Origin: Cellulomonas shaoxiangyii
GTDB lineage: Bacteria; Actinomycetota; Actinomycetes; Actinomycetales; Cellulomonadaceae
Length of the DNA stretch: 64,000 nt
Assembly (NCBI RefSeq): GCF_004798685.1
Contig: NZ_CP039291.1
Location: 2,294,001 to 2,358,000, forward strand
Direction: 5' to 3'
Shown: piece by piece, positions 34,601 through 41,691 of the stretch
Numbering within the stretch: the first letter of the stretch is position 1
Layout of the letters: the number at the start of each line of letters is the position of its first letter
Made by a program: the position numbers and the translations under genes
The notes under the pieces: generated by a model
Told to the model about the DNA's origin: nothing
The model's database searches: none
What the model saw: only the letters and a program-made list of their open reading frames with translations

Positions 34601-36741
34601 TGTCCGGCACCGCACCGGACCGGCAGGCGGGCACGCTCGAGCAGGTCGCCGACGTGCTGCGCCGGCACGGACCGCTCACGGCCGCCGACGTCGGGGCCCG
34701 CACGCGGCCCGAGGCCCGTGCCGACGTGGCCGCGTGGCTGGACGAGCTGGCGGCGGCACGCCGCGCGATCCGCGTGCGCGTCGGCGGGCTCCCGCCCGAG
34801 CGCGCCGACCAGTGGGCGGCCGTCGAGGACGCCGGCCGGCTGCGGGACGCACTCGGCGTGGCCCTGCCCGTGGGCGTGCCGGAGGTCTTCACCGAGGTGC
34901 TGCCGGACCCCCTGGGCGACCTGCTGCGCCGGCACGCGCGCACGCACGGGCCGTTCCCCGCCGCGGCCGTCGCGGCCCGGTTCGGGCTCGGCGTCGCGGT
35001 CGTCACCGAGACGCTGCGGCGGCTCGAGGTGCAGGGCGTGCTCGTCCAGGGCCGGTTGCGCCCCGACGTGCTGGGCGGCACCGGCGACGAGTTCTGCGAC
35101 GCCGACGTCCTGCGCACGCTGCGGCGGCGCTCGCTGGCGGCGCTGCGCGCGCAGGTCGAGCCGGTGGACCCACAGGCCATGGGCGTGTTCCTGCCGCGGT
35201 GGCAGGGCGTGCAGCCGAGCGGGCACCGCGCCGGCGGCGGCTCGGGCCTGCGCGGTGTCGACGCCGTGGCGCGTGCCGTCGAGCAGCTCGCCGGCTTCGC
35301 GGTCCCCGCCTCCGCCCTCGAGACGCACGTGCTGCCCGCGCGGGTCCCGGACTACGCGCCGGCGATGCTCGACGAGCTCACGGCGGCGGGCGAGGTGCTG
35401 TGGGCCGGGCACGCGGCGCTCGCCGGGCACGACGGCCTCGTGTCGTTGCACCCGACGTCCGTCGCGGACCTCACGCTCGCGCCGGTCGTGGACCTGGACG
35501 CCGCGGACGCGCCGGCGTCGGGGCCGGTGCACCGCGCGGTGCTGGCCGCGCTGGAGGGCGGCGGTGCGTGGTTCCTGGGCCCCGTGGTCGAGCGCGTGAC
35601 GGCGCTCTGGCTGCCCGCCGACGACACGGACGCGGCCCCCGGTGCCTCCGCGGTGCTCGACGCGCTGTGGGACCTCGTGTGGGCGGGGCGCGTCACCAAC
35701 GACGGGCTCGGTCCCCTGCGCGCGTGGCTGGGCACGGGCAGCACGGCGCACCGGACCCGGTCGGCCCCCGCGCGCGGGCGCCCGCTGCGTCCCCGCCTGG
35801 GCCTGCGCGCCGGCGCCCGGCTCGGCATGACGCCGACCGGCGGCGGGCTGTCGGTCGGCGGCGCTCGTGCCGTCGGGCCGGCCGCCGCGTCGGGCGCCGG
35901 CGCGGGGCGCTGGTCCCTGCTGCCCGCCCGCGAGCCCGACCCCACGGTCCGGGCCCACGCGCTCGCCGCACAGCTGCTCGACCGGCACGGCGTGCTCACG
36001 CGCGCGGTGGCGCCCGCCGAGCAGGTCGCCGGCAGGTTCACCGACGTGTACCGCGTCCTGTCGGCGCTCGAGCAGTCCGGTCAGGTGCGCCGCGGCTACT
36101 TCGTCGAGCGGCTCGGCGGCTCGCAGTTCGCGCTGCCCGGCGCGGTCGACCGGCTGCGTGTCGACGCCGAGGTGGTCGACCGTGCGCGCGAGCGCGCGAC
36201 GCTCCGGCGCGAGGGCACGACCGGGGAGATCGGCGCGCTGCTGCCGTGGCAGGAGGTGCCCGCCCCGGCCTGGTCGGCTCCGGCGGGCCCCGACGTGTGG
36301 GACCCGTCCGCACCACCGGCGTCGCCCCGGGGGTCGGAGGGACCCGGGCCGTGGGCGGTCGTGCTCGCCGCGACGGACCCGGCGAACCCGTACGGTGCGG
36401 CGCTCGCCTGGCCGGACCCGCCGCAGCCGGCCACGGTCCGGCACCGCCCGGGGCGCAAGGCGGGCGCCCTGGTCGTCCTCGTGGACGGGGCACTGGTGCT
36501 CTACCTCGAGCGCGGGGGCCGCACGCTGCTGACGTTCTCGGACGACGCCGCGGTGCTGGCCGCGGCCGCCGACGCACTCGTGGACGCGGCGCGGCGCCGG
36601 CGCGCCGGACGGCTCACGGTGGGGCGGATCGACGGCGCGGAGGTGCTCTCCGGCGACGTCCTGTCCTCGCCGGGCGCGACCGCGCTGACGGGCGCCGGCT
36701 TCGTCACGACGCCGCGCGGCCTGCGCCTGCAGGCGTCGTGA
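31669..36741 (+). CDS. lhr: Large ATP-dependent helicase Lhr
   Basis: 1690 residues, a superfamily 2 DNA repair helicase (3'-5', DNA:RNA hybrids preferred in the mycobacterial enzyme). Walker A APTGSGKT has Lys48. The DEIH box is at 166-169, SATVRP follows, and the second RecA domain contains TSSLELGIDMG and QRVGRAGHQ. The C-terminal half is the Lhr extension with winged-helix and beta-barrel parts. Two acidic or Ala-rich inserts lie around residues 255-290 and 340-360. GTG at 31669 or the adjacent GTG at 31672 starts the gene. nei follows 18 bp downstream, the same pair as in Mycobacterium (Rv3296-Rv3297). Confidence 0.93.
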   Translation: MVLDRFSAPTRDWFTGAFAAPTAAQAGAWEAVAGGDHALVVAPTGSGKTLAAFLWALDGLLTDAPPPDPVQRCRVLYVSPLKALATDVERNLRSPLVGIRQAATRRGRELPEVTVGIRTGDTPPAERRAFATTPPDILITTPESLYLVLTSAARAGLAGVRTVVLDEIHAVAGTKRGAHLALSLERLDALLEREGGPGPAQRVGLSATVRPVDAVATFLGGARTPADGGRRVTVVQPPSQKVIEVDVVVPVPDLGDLASAARDSGPAGAADDGGFGEGDLGGRADRTPRASIWPHVEERVVDLVAAHRSTLVFTNSRRGAERLTARINEVWAERQGVDLPDPGTLQPAAAPAQSGTAVGVDTRDAATIVARAHHGSMSRAERTRTESELKAGRLPAVVATSSLELGIDMGALDLVVQVGSPPSVASGLQRVGRAGHQVGAVSHGVVFPTYRGELVPAAVTALRMRTGELEALHVPTNPLDVLAQQVVAMVAVEDWSVDDLGRVLRRAAPFATLGEATLRAVLDMLAGRYPSEEFAELRPRVVWDRVRDVLSGRPGALRLAVTSGGTIPDRGLFGVFLAGDGGGSDVPADAERTGGRLRGGKRVGELDEEMVYESRVGDTFTLGSSTWRIEDITPDRVLVTPAPGVPGRLPFWKGDAPGRPAELGRAVGAWVREVLALPPAGARARVEGAGLDPWAADNLLAYVREQQEATGQVPSDTVVVVERFRDELGDWRIVLHSPYGARVHAPWALVLGARLRERYGVDAAVMHADDGIVLRLPDLLDGAGDPWGDAPMSAEGPAVRLDDLLLDPDEVVSSVRDELGASAMFAARFREAAGRALLLPRRRPDRRQPLWQQRQRSAQLLAVASRYPDFPILLEAVRECLQDDFDTAALATLMRDIGSGRVRVVEVTTPHPSPFAQSLLFGYTAQFLYEGDAPLAERRAAALTLDPTLLAELLGQGGESQLADLLDPEAVERTEAELSGTAPDRQAGTLEQVADVLRRHGPLTAADVGARTRPEARADVAAWLDELAAARRAIRVRVGGLPPERADQWAAVEDAGRLRDALGVALPVGVPEVFTEVLPDPLGDLLRRHARTHGPFPAAAVAARFGLGVAVVTETLRRLEVQGVLVQGRLRPDVLGGTGDEFCDADVLRTLRRRSLAALRAQVEPVDPQAMGVFLPRWQGVQPSGHRAGGGSGLRGVDAVARAVEQLAGFAVPASALETHVLPARVPDYAPAMLDELTAAGEVLWAGHAALAGHDGLVSLHPTSVADLTLAPVVDLDAADAPASGPVHRAVLAALEGGGAWFLGPVVERVTALWLPADDTDAAPGASAVLDALWDLVWAGRVTNDGLGPLRAWLGTGSTAHRTRSAPARGRPLRPRLGLRAGARLGMTPTGGGLSVGGARAVGPAAASGAGAGRWSLLPAREPDPTVRAHALAAQLLDRHGVLTRAVAPAEQVAGRFTDVYRVLSALEQSGQVRRGYFVERLGGSQFALPGAVDRLRVDAEVVDRARERATLRREGTTGEIGALLPWQEVPAPAWSAPAGPDVWDPSAPPASPRGSEGPGPWAVVLAATDPANPYGAALAWPDPPQPATVRHRPGRKAGALVVLVDGALVLYLERGGRTLLTFSDDAAVLAAAADALVDAARRRRAGRLTVGRIDGAEVLSGDVLSSPGATALTGAGFVTTPRGLRLQAS

Positions 36742-36759
36742 CCGACGCGGGGGTGCACC

Positions 36760-37608
36760 ATGCCCGAGGGTGACGTCCTGCGGCGCACCGCGGCGCGCCT
36801 CGACCACGCGCTCGCGGGGCGGCGCCTGGTCCGCTCGGACCTGCGCTGGCCCACCGCCGCGGCGGTCGACCTGCGGGGGCGCACCGTGCTGGGCACGCGC
36901 CCCTACGGCAAGCACCTGCTCACACGGTTCGACGACGGCACGACCCTGCACACGCACCTGCGCATGGACGGCTACTGGCGGGTGGCCCCCACGGCCGAAC
37001 CGCGGGCCGCCGGACGCTCGACACGGCTGCGCGCACTCCTCGCCGACGAGCAGTGGACCGCGATGGGCTACCTGATCGGCATGCTGGACGTCGTCCGCAC
37101 GCGGGACGAGCGCACGCTCGTCGGGCACCTCGGGCCGGACGTGCTGGACGAGGACTTCGACACCACGCCGGGGGTGCCGGTCGGCGGGGCGCCGGTGCAC
37201 GACCTGCCGGCGCCGGGCATCGAGGAGGCCCTGCGGCGGTGGACGGCGCAGGGTGGCCGACCCGTCGGCGAGCTCCTGCTCGACCAGCGGGTCGTGGCGG
37301 GGATCGGGACGATCTTCATGGCCGAGTCGCTCTTCGTCGAGCGGTGGTGGCCCTTCACACCGGCCGACGCGGTCGACGACCCGGCCCGGATCCTGCGGAC
37401 GGCGCGCGAGCTCATGCGCCGCTCCGTCGTGACGGGCCGCCCGGTCGAGGTCGTCCACGGCCGCGACCGGCGGCCCTGCGTCCGCTGCGGCACACCGATC
37501 CGCCGCGACGAGGTGGGGGTGCCGCCGATGCAGCGCCCCGTGTTCTGGTGCCCGCGGTGTCAGGCGCGCGGGCGCGCGGTGCAGGTCCCGGTGCGACCGG
37601 GGGCCTGA
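36760..37608 (+). CDS. nei: Endonuclease VIII-type DNA glycosylase
   Basis: 282 residues, Fpg/Nei family. The N-terminal PEGD gives the catalytic Pro and Glu and marks it as Nei rather than Fpg. A helix-two-turn-helix precedes the C-terminal zinc finger CVRCGTPIRR ... WCPRC. It removes oxidised pyrimidines and cleaves the abasic site. It lies directly after lhr, probably in one transcript. Confidence 0.93.
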   Translation: MPEGDVLRRTAARLDHALAGRRLVRSDLRWPTAAAVDLRGRTVLGTRPYGKHLLTRFDDGTTLHTHLRMDGYWRVAPTAEPRAAGRSTRLRALLADEQWTAMGYLIGMLDVVRTRDERTLVGHLGPDVLDEDFDTTPGVPVGGAPVHDLPAPGIEEALRRWTAQGGRPVGELLLDQRVVAGIGTIFMAESLFVERWWPFTPADAVDDPARILRTARELMRRSVVTGRPVEVVHGRDRRPCVRCGTPIRRDEVGVPPMQRPVFWCPRCQARGRAVQVPVRPGA

Positions 37609-37615
37609 GACCCCG

Positions 37616-37957
37616 TCAGCCGACGGGGGCGAGCTCCGACCGGGACAGCGCCCAGCCGGCGTCCGACGGTCCGTCGACCGCGGCGGCCAGGTCGGCCGGC
37701 ACCGTGTCGGGGACCAGCAGGCCCTCGGCGACGGCGACGCGGTCGCTGACCTCACGCAGGACGAGGGACAGCGGGACGTCGAGCGCGTCGCAGATGCTGC
37801 TGAGCAGCTCGGACGACGCCTCCTTCTGCCCGCGTTCGACCTCGCTCAGGTACCCGAGCGAGACACGGGCGGCCGAGGAGACCTCACGCAGGGTGCGGCC
37901 CTGGCGCTGGCGCGCGTCACGCAGGACGTCACCGATCTCTCGTCGCAGGACGACCAT
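37616..37957 (-). CDS. clgR: XRE-type regulator ClgR
   Basis: 113 residues. An HTH_XRE domain occupies about residues 5-65 ([22 protein letters not shown] ... [11 protein letters not shown]). ClgR activates clp protease genes in Corynebacterium, Streptomyces and Mycobacterium. The order ftsK, pgsA, cinA, clgR is conserved. The ATG at 37957 has GGGGAG about five bases upstream. The same frame is open far upstream (an ATG at 38152 would add 65 residues), which matters because the candidate promoter lies only 13 bp beyond that ATG. It is convergent with nei. Confidence 0.9.
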   Translation of the reverse strand: MVVLRREIGDVLRDARQRQGRTLREVSSAARVSLGYLSEVERGQKEASSELLSSICDALDVPLSLVLREVSDRVAVAEGLLVPDTVPADLAAAVDGPSDAGWALSRSELAPVG

Positions 37958-38295
37958 CTGGGCTCCCCCCTTCACGTCTCGTCCTCGGTCACCGGACGGG
38001 AGCGCCGTGGGCGTCCCCGTCCCCTTGGTGGCGACGGCCGTGGCCGCCGCCCTTGCTGCCACCCCCGGCCGGCGCGCGGCGGGGAGATGACCACCGTACC
38101 GCGCACCACCGTGGAAAGCGTCGGCTCCGCGCAGAGGCGGTCGAGTGCTCATCACGTCCTTCCCAACGCATCCGGTGGCGCCGCTTGTTCCCGGTGTCAC
38201 GTGGCCCGGCCCGGCTCTCAGGGGGCTCTCAGCGCACGGCACCGGTGGGCCCGGCAGCGACGCCGCCCCGACCCCCGCCGGTCCGCGGGGGTGCG
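37958..38295. other. 338-bp gap between clgR and cinA
   Basis: It holds a candidate ECF-sigma promoter for clgR (38165-38191) and a clgR-frame extension without stops. I found no CGC-N5-GCG ClgR operator and no separate gene. Confidence 0.6.
38165..38191 (-). promoter_or_regulatory. Candidate ECF sigma (SigE/SigR-type) promoter for clgR
   Basis: On the minus strand GGAAC (38191-38187) and GTT (38167-38165) are 19 bases apart, matching the GGAA(C/T)-N18/19-GTT pattern of SigE/SigR/SigH promoters. clgR is under SigE control in Mycobacterium. Short motifs of this kind arise by chance, so this is tentative. Confidence 0.4.
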
Positions 38296-38808
38296 TCAGC
38301 CGCCCGCGGGACCGGGCCCGAGCACCTCGACCGCGAGCTCGAGGACGGCCGCCGTCGCCCCGGCGCGGACGGCCGCGCGGTCTCCCCCGATCCGCAGGGA
38401 CCGGGCCACGGTGCCGGCGGGCGTGCCCACGGCCACGTGCACGGTGCCCGGCGGGTGGCCGTCCTGCGCGCCGGGGCCCGCGACGCCCGTCGTGGCCAGC
38501 CCCACGTCGGCGGCCAGGCGCGCGCGCACGCCGTCGGCCATGGCGCGCGCGACACCGGCGTCCACGGGCCCCCGCGCCGCCAGCAGCGCGGCCTCCACAC
38601 CGAGCACCGACGCCTTCAGGTCGGTCGCGTACGCGACGACGCCGCCGCGCAGGACGGCCGACGCGCCGGGCACGTCGACGAGGGTCGCGGTCACCTGTCC
38701 CCCGGTCAGCGACTCGGCGACGGCGAGCGTCCAGCCGCGCGCCGCGAGCAGGTCGAGCAGGTGCGGCGCCGCTGCGGGCCCGGGCACCGGCGTGGGCACC
38801 CGGCTCAC
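38296..38808 (-). CDS. cinA: CinA C-terminal domain / nicotinamide-nucleotide amidase (PncC)
   Basis: 170 residues, only the amidohydrolase domain of CinA. Conserved [14 protein letters not shown] and [12 protein letters not shown] motifs are present. PncC converts NMN to nicotinate mononucleotide in NAD recycling. The GTG overlaps the pgsA stop (GTGA). Confidence 0.9.
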   Translation of the reverse strand: MSRVPTPVPGPAAAPHLLDLLAARGWTLAVAESLTGGQVTATLVDVPGASAVLRGGVVAYATDLKASVLGVEAALLAARGPVDAGVARAMADGVRARLAADVGLATTGVAGPGAQDGHPPGTVHVAVGTPAGTVARSLRIGGDRAAVRAGATAAVLELAVEVLGPGPAGG

Positions 38809-39398
38809 AGCCCCGCGGCGGGAGGCACGCCGGCCGCGCGGCGGATCCGGACCGCCGTGCGCACGTAGTCGATCCCCGTCACGAGGGTGATCGCCACGGC
38901 GGCCGCCATGACGAGCGCCGCGAGCACGCCCACGACCAGGGGCAGCGCGTCGAGCGGGAGCAGGTAGATGCCGATCGCGACGGACTGCAGGACCGTCTTG
39001 AGCTTGCCGCCGCGCGACGCGGGCAGGACGACGTACCGCAGCAGGAAGAACCGCATCACCGTGATGCCGAGCTCGCGGACGAGGACCACGGCCGTCACGC
39101 CCCACCAGAGCTCGCCGAGCCACGACAGCAGCACGAGGGCCGTGCCGATCAGGAGCTTGTCCGCGATGGGATCGAGCAGCTTGCCGAGGTCGGTCACCTG
39201 CCCGGAGCGGCGGGCGAGCCACCCGTCGAGGCGGTCGGTCAGCGCGGCGGCCGCGAACAGCGCCGCGGCCAGCAGGCGCCCGCCCGTGGTGTGCCCGCCG
39301 TCGAGCAGCAGGACGGCGGCGAACACCGGCACGACGGCGATACGGAGCATCGTGACCACGTTCGCCGGCGTCCACACGGAGGCAGCGACGTCGACCAC
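38805..39398 (-). CDS. pgsA: CDP-diacylglycerol--glycerol-3-phosphate 3-phosphatidyltransferase family
   Basis: 197 residues, integral membrane. The CDP-alcohol phosphotransferase motif is complete ([12 protein letters not shown] then LLDPIADK). It makes phosphatidylglycerol phosphate. About five membrane segments follow. The GTG at 39398 gives the usual N-terminus just before the first membrane helix. It is coupled to cinA. Confidence 0.92.
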   Translation of the reverse strand: MVDVAASVWTPANVVTMLRIAVVPVFAAVLLLDGGHTTGGRLLAAALFAAAALTDRLDGWLARRSGQVTDLGKLLDPIADKLLIGTALVLLSWLGELWWGVTAVVLVRELGITVMRFFLLRYVVLPASRGGKLKTVLQSVAIGIYLLPLDALPLVVGVLAALVMAAAVAITLVTGIDYVRTAVRIRRAAGVPPAAGL

Positions 39399-39516
39399 GC
39401 GACACAGCCTAGGGCCGTGCGCGGCGTGCGCCCGCCCGCGGCGCCGGGCCGGGGCACGCGCCCGGTGCACCTCGTCCCGCGTCACGGCCGGCGGCTGCCG
39501 ACCCGCGGGCCGCCGG

Positions 39517-41685
39517 TCAGCCCATCGGCTGCGCCGCGCCGTACAGCCAGCCCTGCCCGTACCGCCAGCCGCTGCGCCGCAGGTGGTCGGCCTGCTCCTC
39601 GTGCTCGATGCCCTCCGCGATCGTCACCATGGCCAGCTCGCGCGCGAGCGCGCCCAGCGCTCGCACGACCTTGCCGGCGGTCGGGTCGTGCGGGATGCCG
39701 GAGGTGAACGACATGTCCAGCTTCACACCCGCGACGGGCAGGTCGCGCAGGTACGACAGCGGCGAGACGCCCGTGCCGAAGTCGTCGAGGAGGATCGGCA
39801 CGCCCGCCGCCGACAGCTGCGTCAGCTCGTGCCGGATGCGCGTGCCCGACGCGACGAGGCTCGACTCCGTCAGCTCGAGGACGAGGCGGCCCGGGGCCAC
39901 GCGGTGGCGCGAGAGCTCGGCCAGCAGGCGCGTCGCGAGCTCGCCGTCCCCGAGCTGGTCCGCCGACACGTTGACCGAGACCCACCGCCCGTCGTCCGTC
40001 GTCCGTGCGAGGAAGTCGACGACGCGCGCCGCGACGAGCTGTCCGAGCACGACCGACACGCCGGCCTCCTGCGCGTGCGGCAGGAACGCACCCGGCAGCA
40101 GGAGCCCGCGGTACGGGTGCTGCCAGCGCACGAGGGCCTCGTACCCGACGACGTGCCCGTCCGACAGGTCGACGATCGGCTGGTAGTGCACGACGAGCTG
40201 GTCCTCCTCCACCGCGCGGACGAGCTCGCGGTGCAACGTCGTCGCGGTCGACAGGCCCATCGAGGGGTCGTACACCTCGGTGCGGCCGCGCCCGGCGCCC
40301 TTCGCCCGGTACAGGGCGGTGTCCGCGGCGGCGAGCAACGTCGGCGCGCCGGCCTCGACCAGCGACGCGTCGGCGAGCGCGACCCCCACGCTCGCGGCGA
40401 CGGGGGTGCGCCGCCGTCCCACGCGCATCGGCTCGCGCAGGCCGGCGTGGATCTGGTTCGCGACCTCGAACACGGCCTTCGCGGCGTCCTGGTCCTGGAC
40501 GACGACGACGAACTCGTCGCCGCCGAGCCGCGCGACGGTGCCCCTCGTGCCGGTCGCGGCGCGCAGCACGCCGGCGACGTGCACGAGGAGGTCGTCGCCG
40601 GCTGCGTGCCCGTAGCGGTCGTTGATCTCCTTGAACCCGTCGAGGTCGCACGCGAGCACGGCCGTCCGGTCGGCGGCCCCCGGCTGCTCGAGCGCCGCCT
40701 GGAGCACCTCCTGCAGCAGGGTGCGGTTCGCGAGCCCCGTGAGCGGGTCGTGCATCGCACGGTGCGTCAGCATCTCCGCCTGCAGACGGGACTCGGTCGC
40801 GTCCCGCACCTGCACCACCAGGTGGTCGGGCCGGCCGTCGGGCTCGCGGACCAGGGCCACGTCGAGGACGACCCACACGAGGTGCCCGTCGGCGCGCGTG
40901 CACCGCATCTCGAGCGAGAACCGGTGCTGCTCGCCGCCCAGCAGCCGGTCGAGCTGCAGCCGCTGGGCGGCGCGGTCCTCGGGCGCGGTCAGCTCGTCGA
41001 GGCGGTAGCCGCGCAGCGCAGAGGCGTGCGTGCCGAGCAGCTCGGCGAGCGCCACGTTCGCCTCGGTGATGCGCCACTCCAGGTCGACGAGCGCCATGCC
41101 GATCGGCGCGTTCTCCATGGCGACGCGGAACTGGGTCTCGCTGCGGGACAGGGCCTCCTCGACCTCCCGGCGCACCGTCACGTCGACGAGCGTGGTCAGC
41201 ACCGCCGGTGCCGCGCCGTCGCCCTGCGGCACGAGCCGCGCGTCCACCCGGACGAGCCGCGGCCGCACGCCGGCACCGGGGCGGACCACGCCGACGACCT
41301 GCGGACCCGTGCCGTCGCCCCGCACGGCGAGCACCAGGCAGGGGTTCACCGCCATGCCCCGCTCGTCCACCAGTGCGACCGGCAGGTCGGCGACGCGCCG
41401 GCCGAGGACGTCGGCGCGGTCCACGCCGAGGATCGCCGCCGCCCGGTCCGACAGGTCGAGCACGCGACCGTCCTCGGACTGCACGAGCACGCCCTCGCGC
41501 GTCACGGCCTGCAGGGCGTCGTACCGACGGCGCAGCTCCTGCGCCGTGCCGAGCAGGTCGGTCGCCCGCCGGCGCTGGGCACGCTCGCGGTGCAGCAGGA
41601 CGAGCACGGCCACGAGCGCGACGACCGCCACGACGGCGATCACGGTGCTGGCCACCCCGAGGGGCGCCATCGAGCCGGGCTCCAC
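39517..41685 (-). CDS. PAS-PAS-GGDEF-EAL cyclic-di-GMP enzyme
   Basis: 722 residues. One N-terminal membrane helix (about 10-32), PAS domains at about 55-165 and 190-310, an intact GGDEF at 388-392 and EAL at 516-518. The EAL domain keeps ELTES, DDFGTG and AEGIE, so both synthesis and hydrolysis of c-di-GMP look possible. A GTG at 41685 starts six bases after ftsK; the ATG at 41670 with GGAG upstream is an alternative. In most Actinobacteria ftsK is followed directly by pgsA or a small gene, so this is an insertion into a conserved order. Confidence 0.92.
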   Translation of the reverse strand: MEPGSMAPLGVASTVIAVVAVVALVAVLVLLHRERAQRRRATDLLGTAQELRRRYDALQAVTREGVLVQSEDGRVLDLSDRAAAILGVDRADVLGRRVADLPVALVDERGMAVNPCLVLAVRGDGTGPQVVGVVRPGAGVRPRLVRVDARLVPQGDGAAPAVLTTLVDVTVRREVEEALSRSETQFRVAMENAPIGMALVDLEWRITEANVALAELLGTHASALRGYRLDELTAPEDRAAQRLQLDRLLGGEQHRFSLEMRCTRADGHLVWVVLDVALVREPDGRPDHLVVQVRDATESRLQAEMLTHRAMHDPLTGLANRTLLQEVLQAALEQPGAADRTAVLACDLDGFKEINDRYGHAAGDDLLVHVAGVLRAATGTRGTVARLGGDEFVVVVQDQDAAKAVFEVANQIHAGLREPMRVGRRRTPVAASVGVALADASLVEAGAPTLLAAADTALYRAKGAGRGRTEVYDPSMGLSTATTLHRELVRAVEEDQLVVHYQPIVDLSDGHVVGYEALVRWQHPYRGLLLPGAFLPHAQEAGVSVVLGQLVAARVVDFLARTTDDGRWVSVNVSADQLGDGELATRLLAELSRHRVAPGRLVLELTESSLVASGTRIRHELTQLSAAGVPILLDDFGTGVSPLSYLRDLPVAGVKLDMSFTSGIPHDPTAGKVVRALGALARELAMVTIAEGIEHEEQADHLRRSGWRYGQGWLYGAAQPMG

Positions 41686-41691
41686 GTCCGC

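Noticed and set aside
31903..37755. A very long open frame antisense to lhr and nei
   Set aside because: It follows the mirror image of GC-biased codons, its translation is low-complexity Arg/Ala/Gly, and lhr on the other strand has all helicase motifs.
37958..38295. ClgR autoregulatory box (CGC-N5-GCG)
   Set aside because: Only CGC-N4-GCG at about 38130 was found, which has the wrong spacing.
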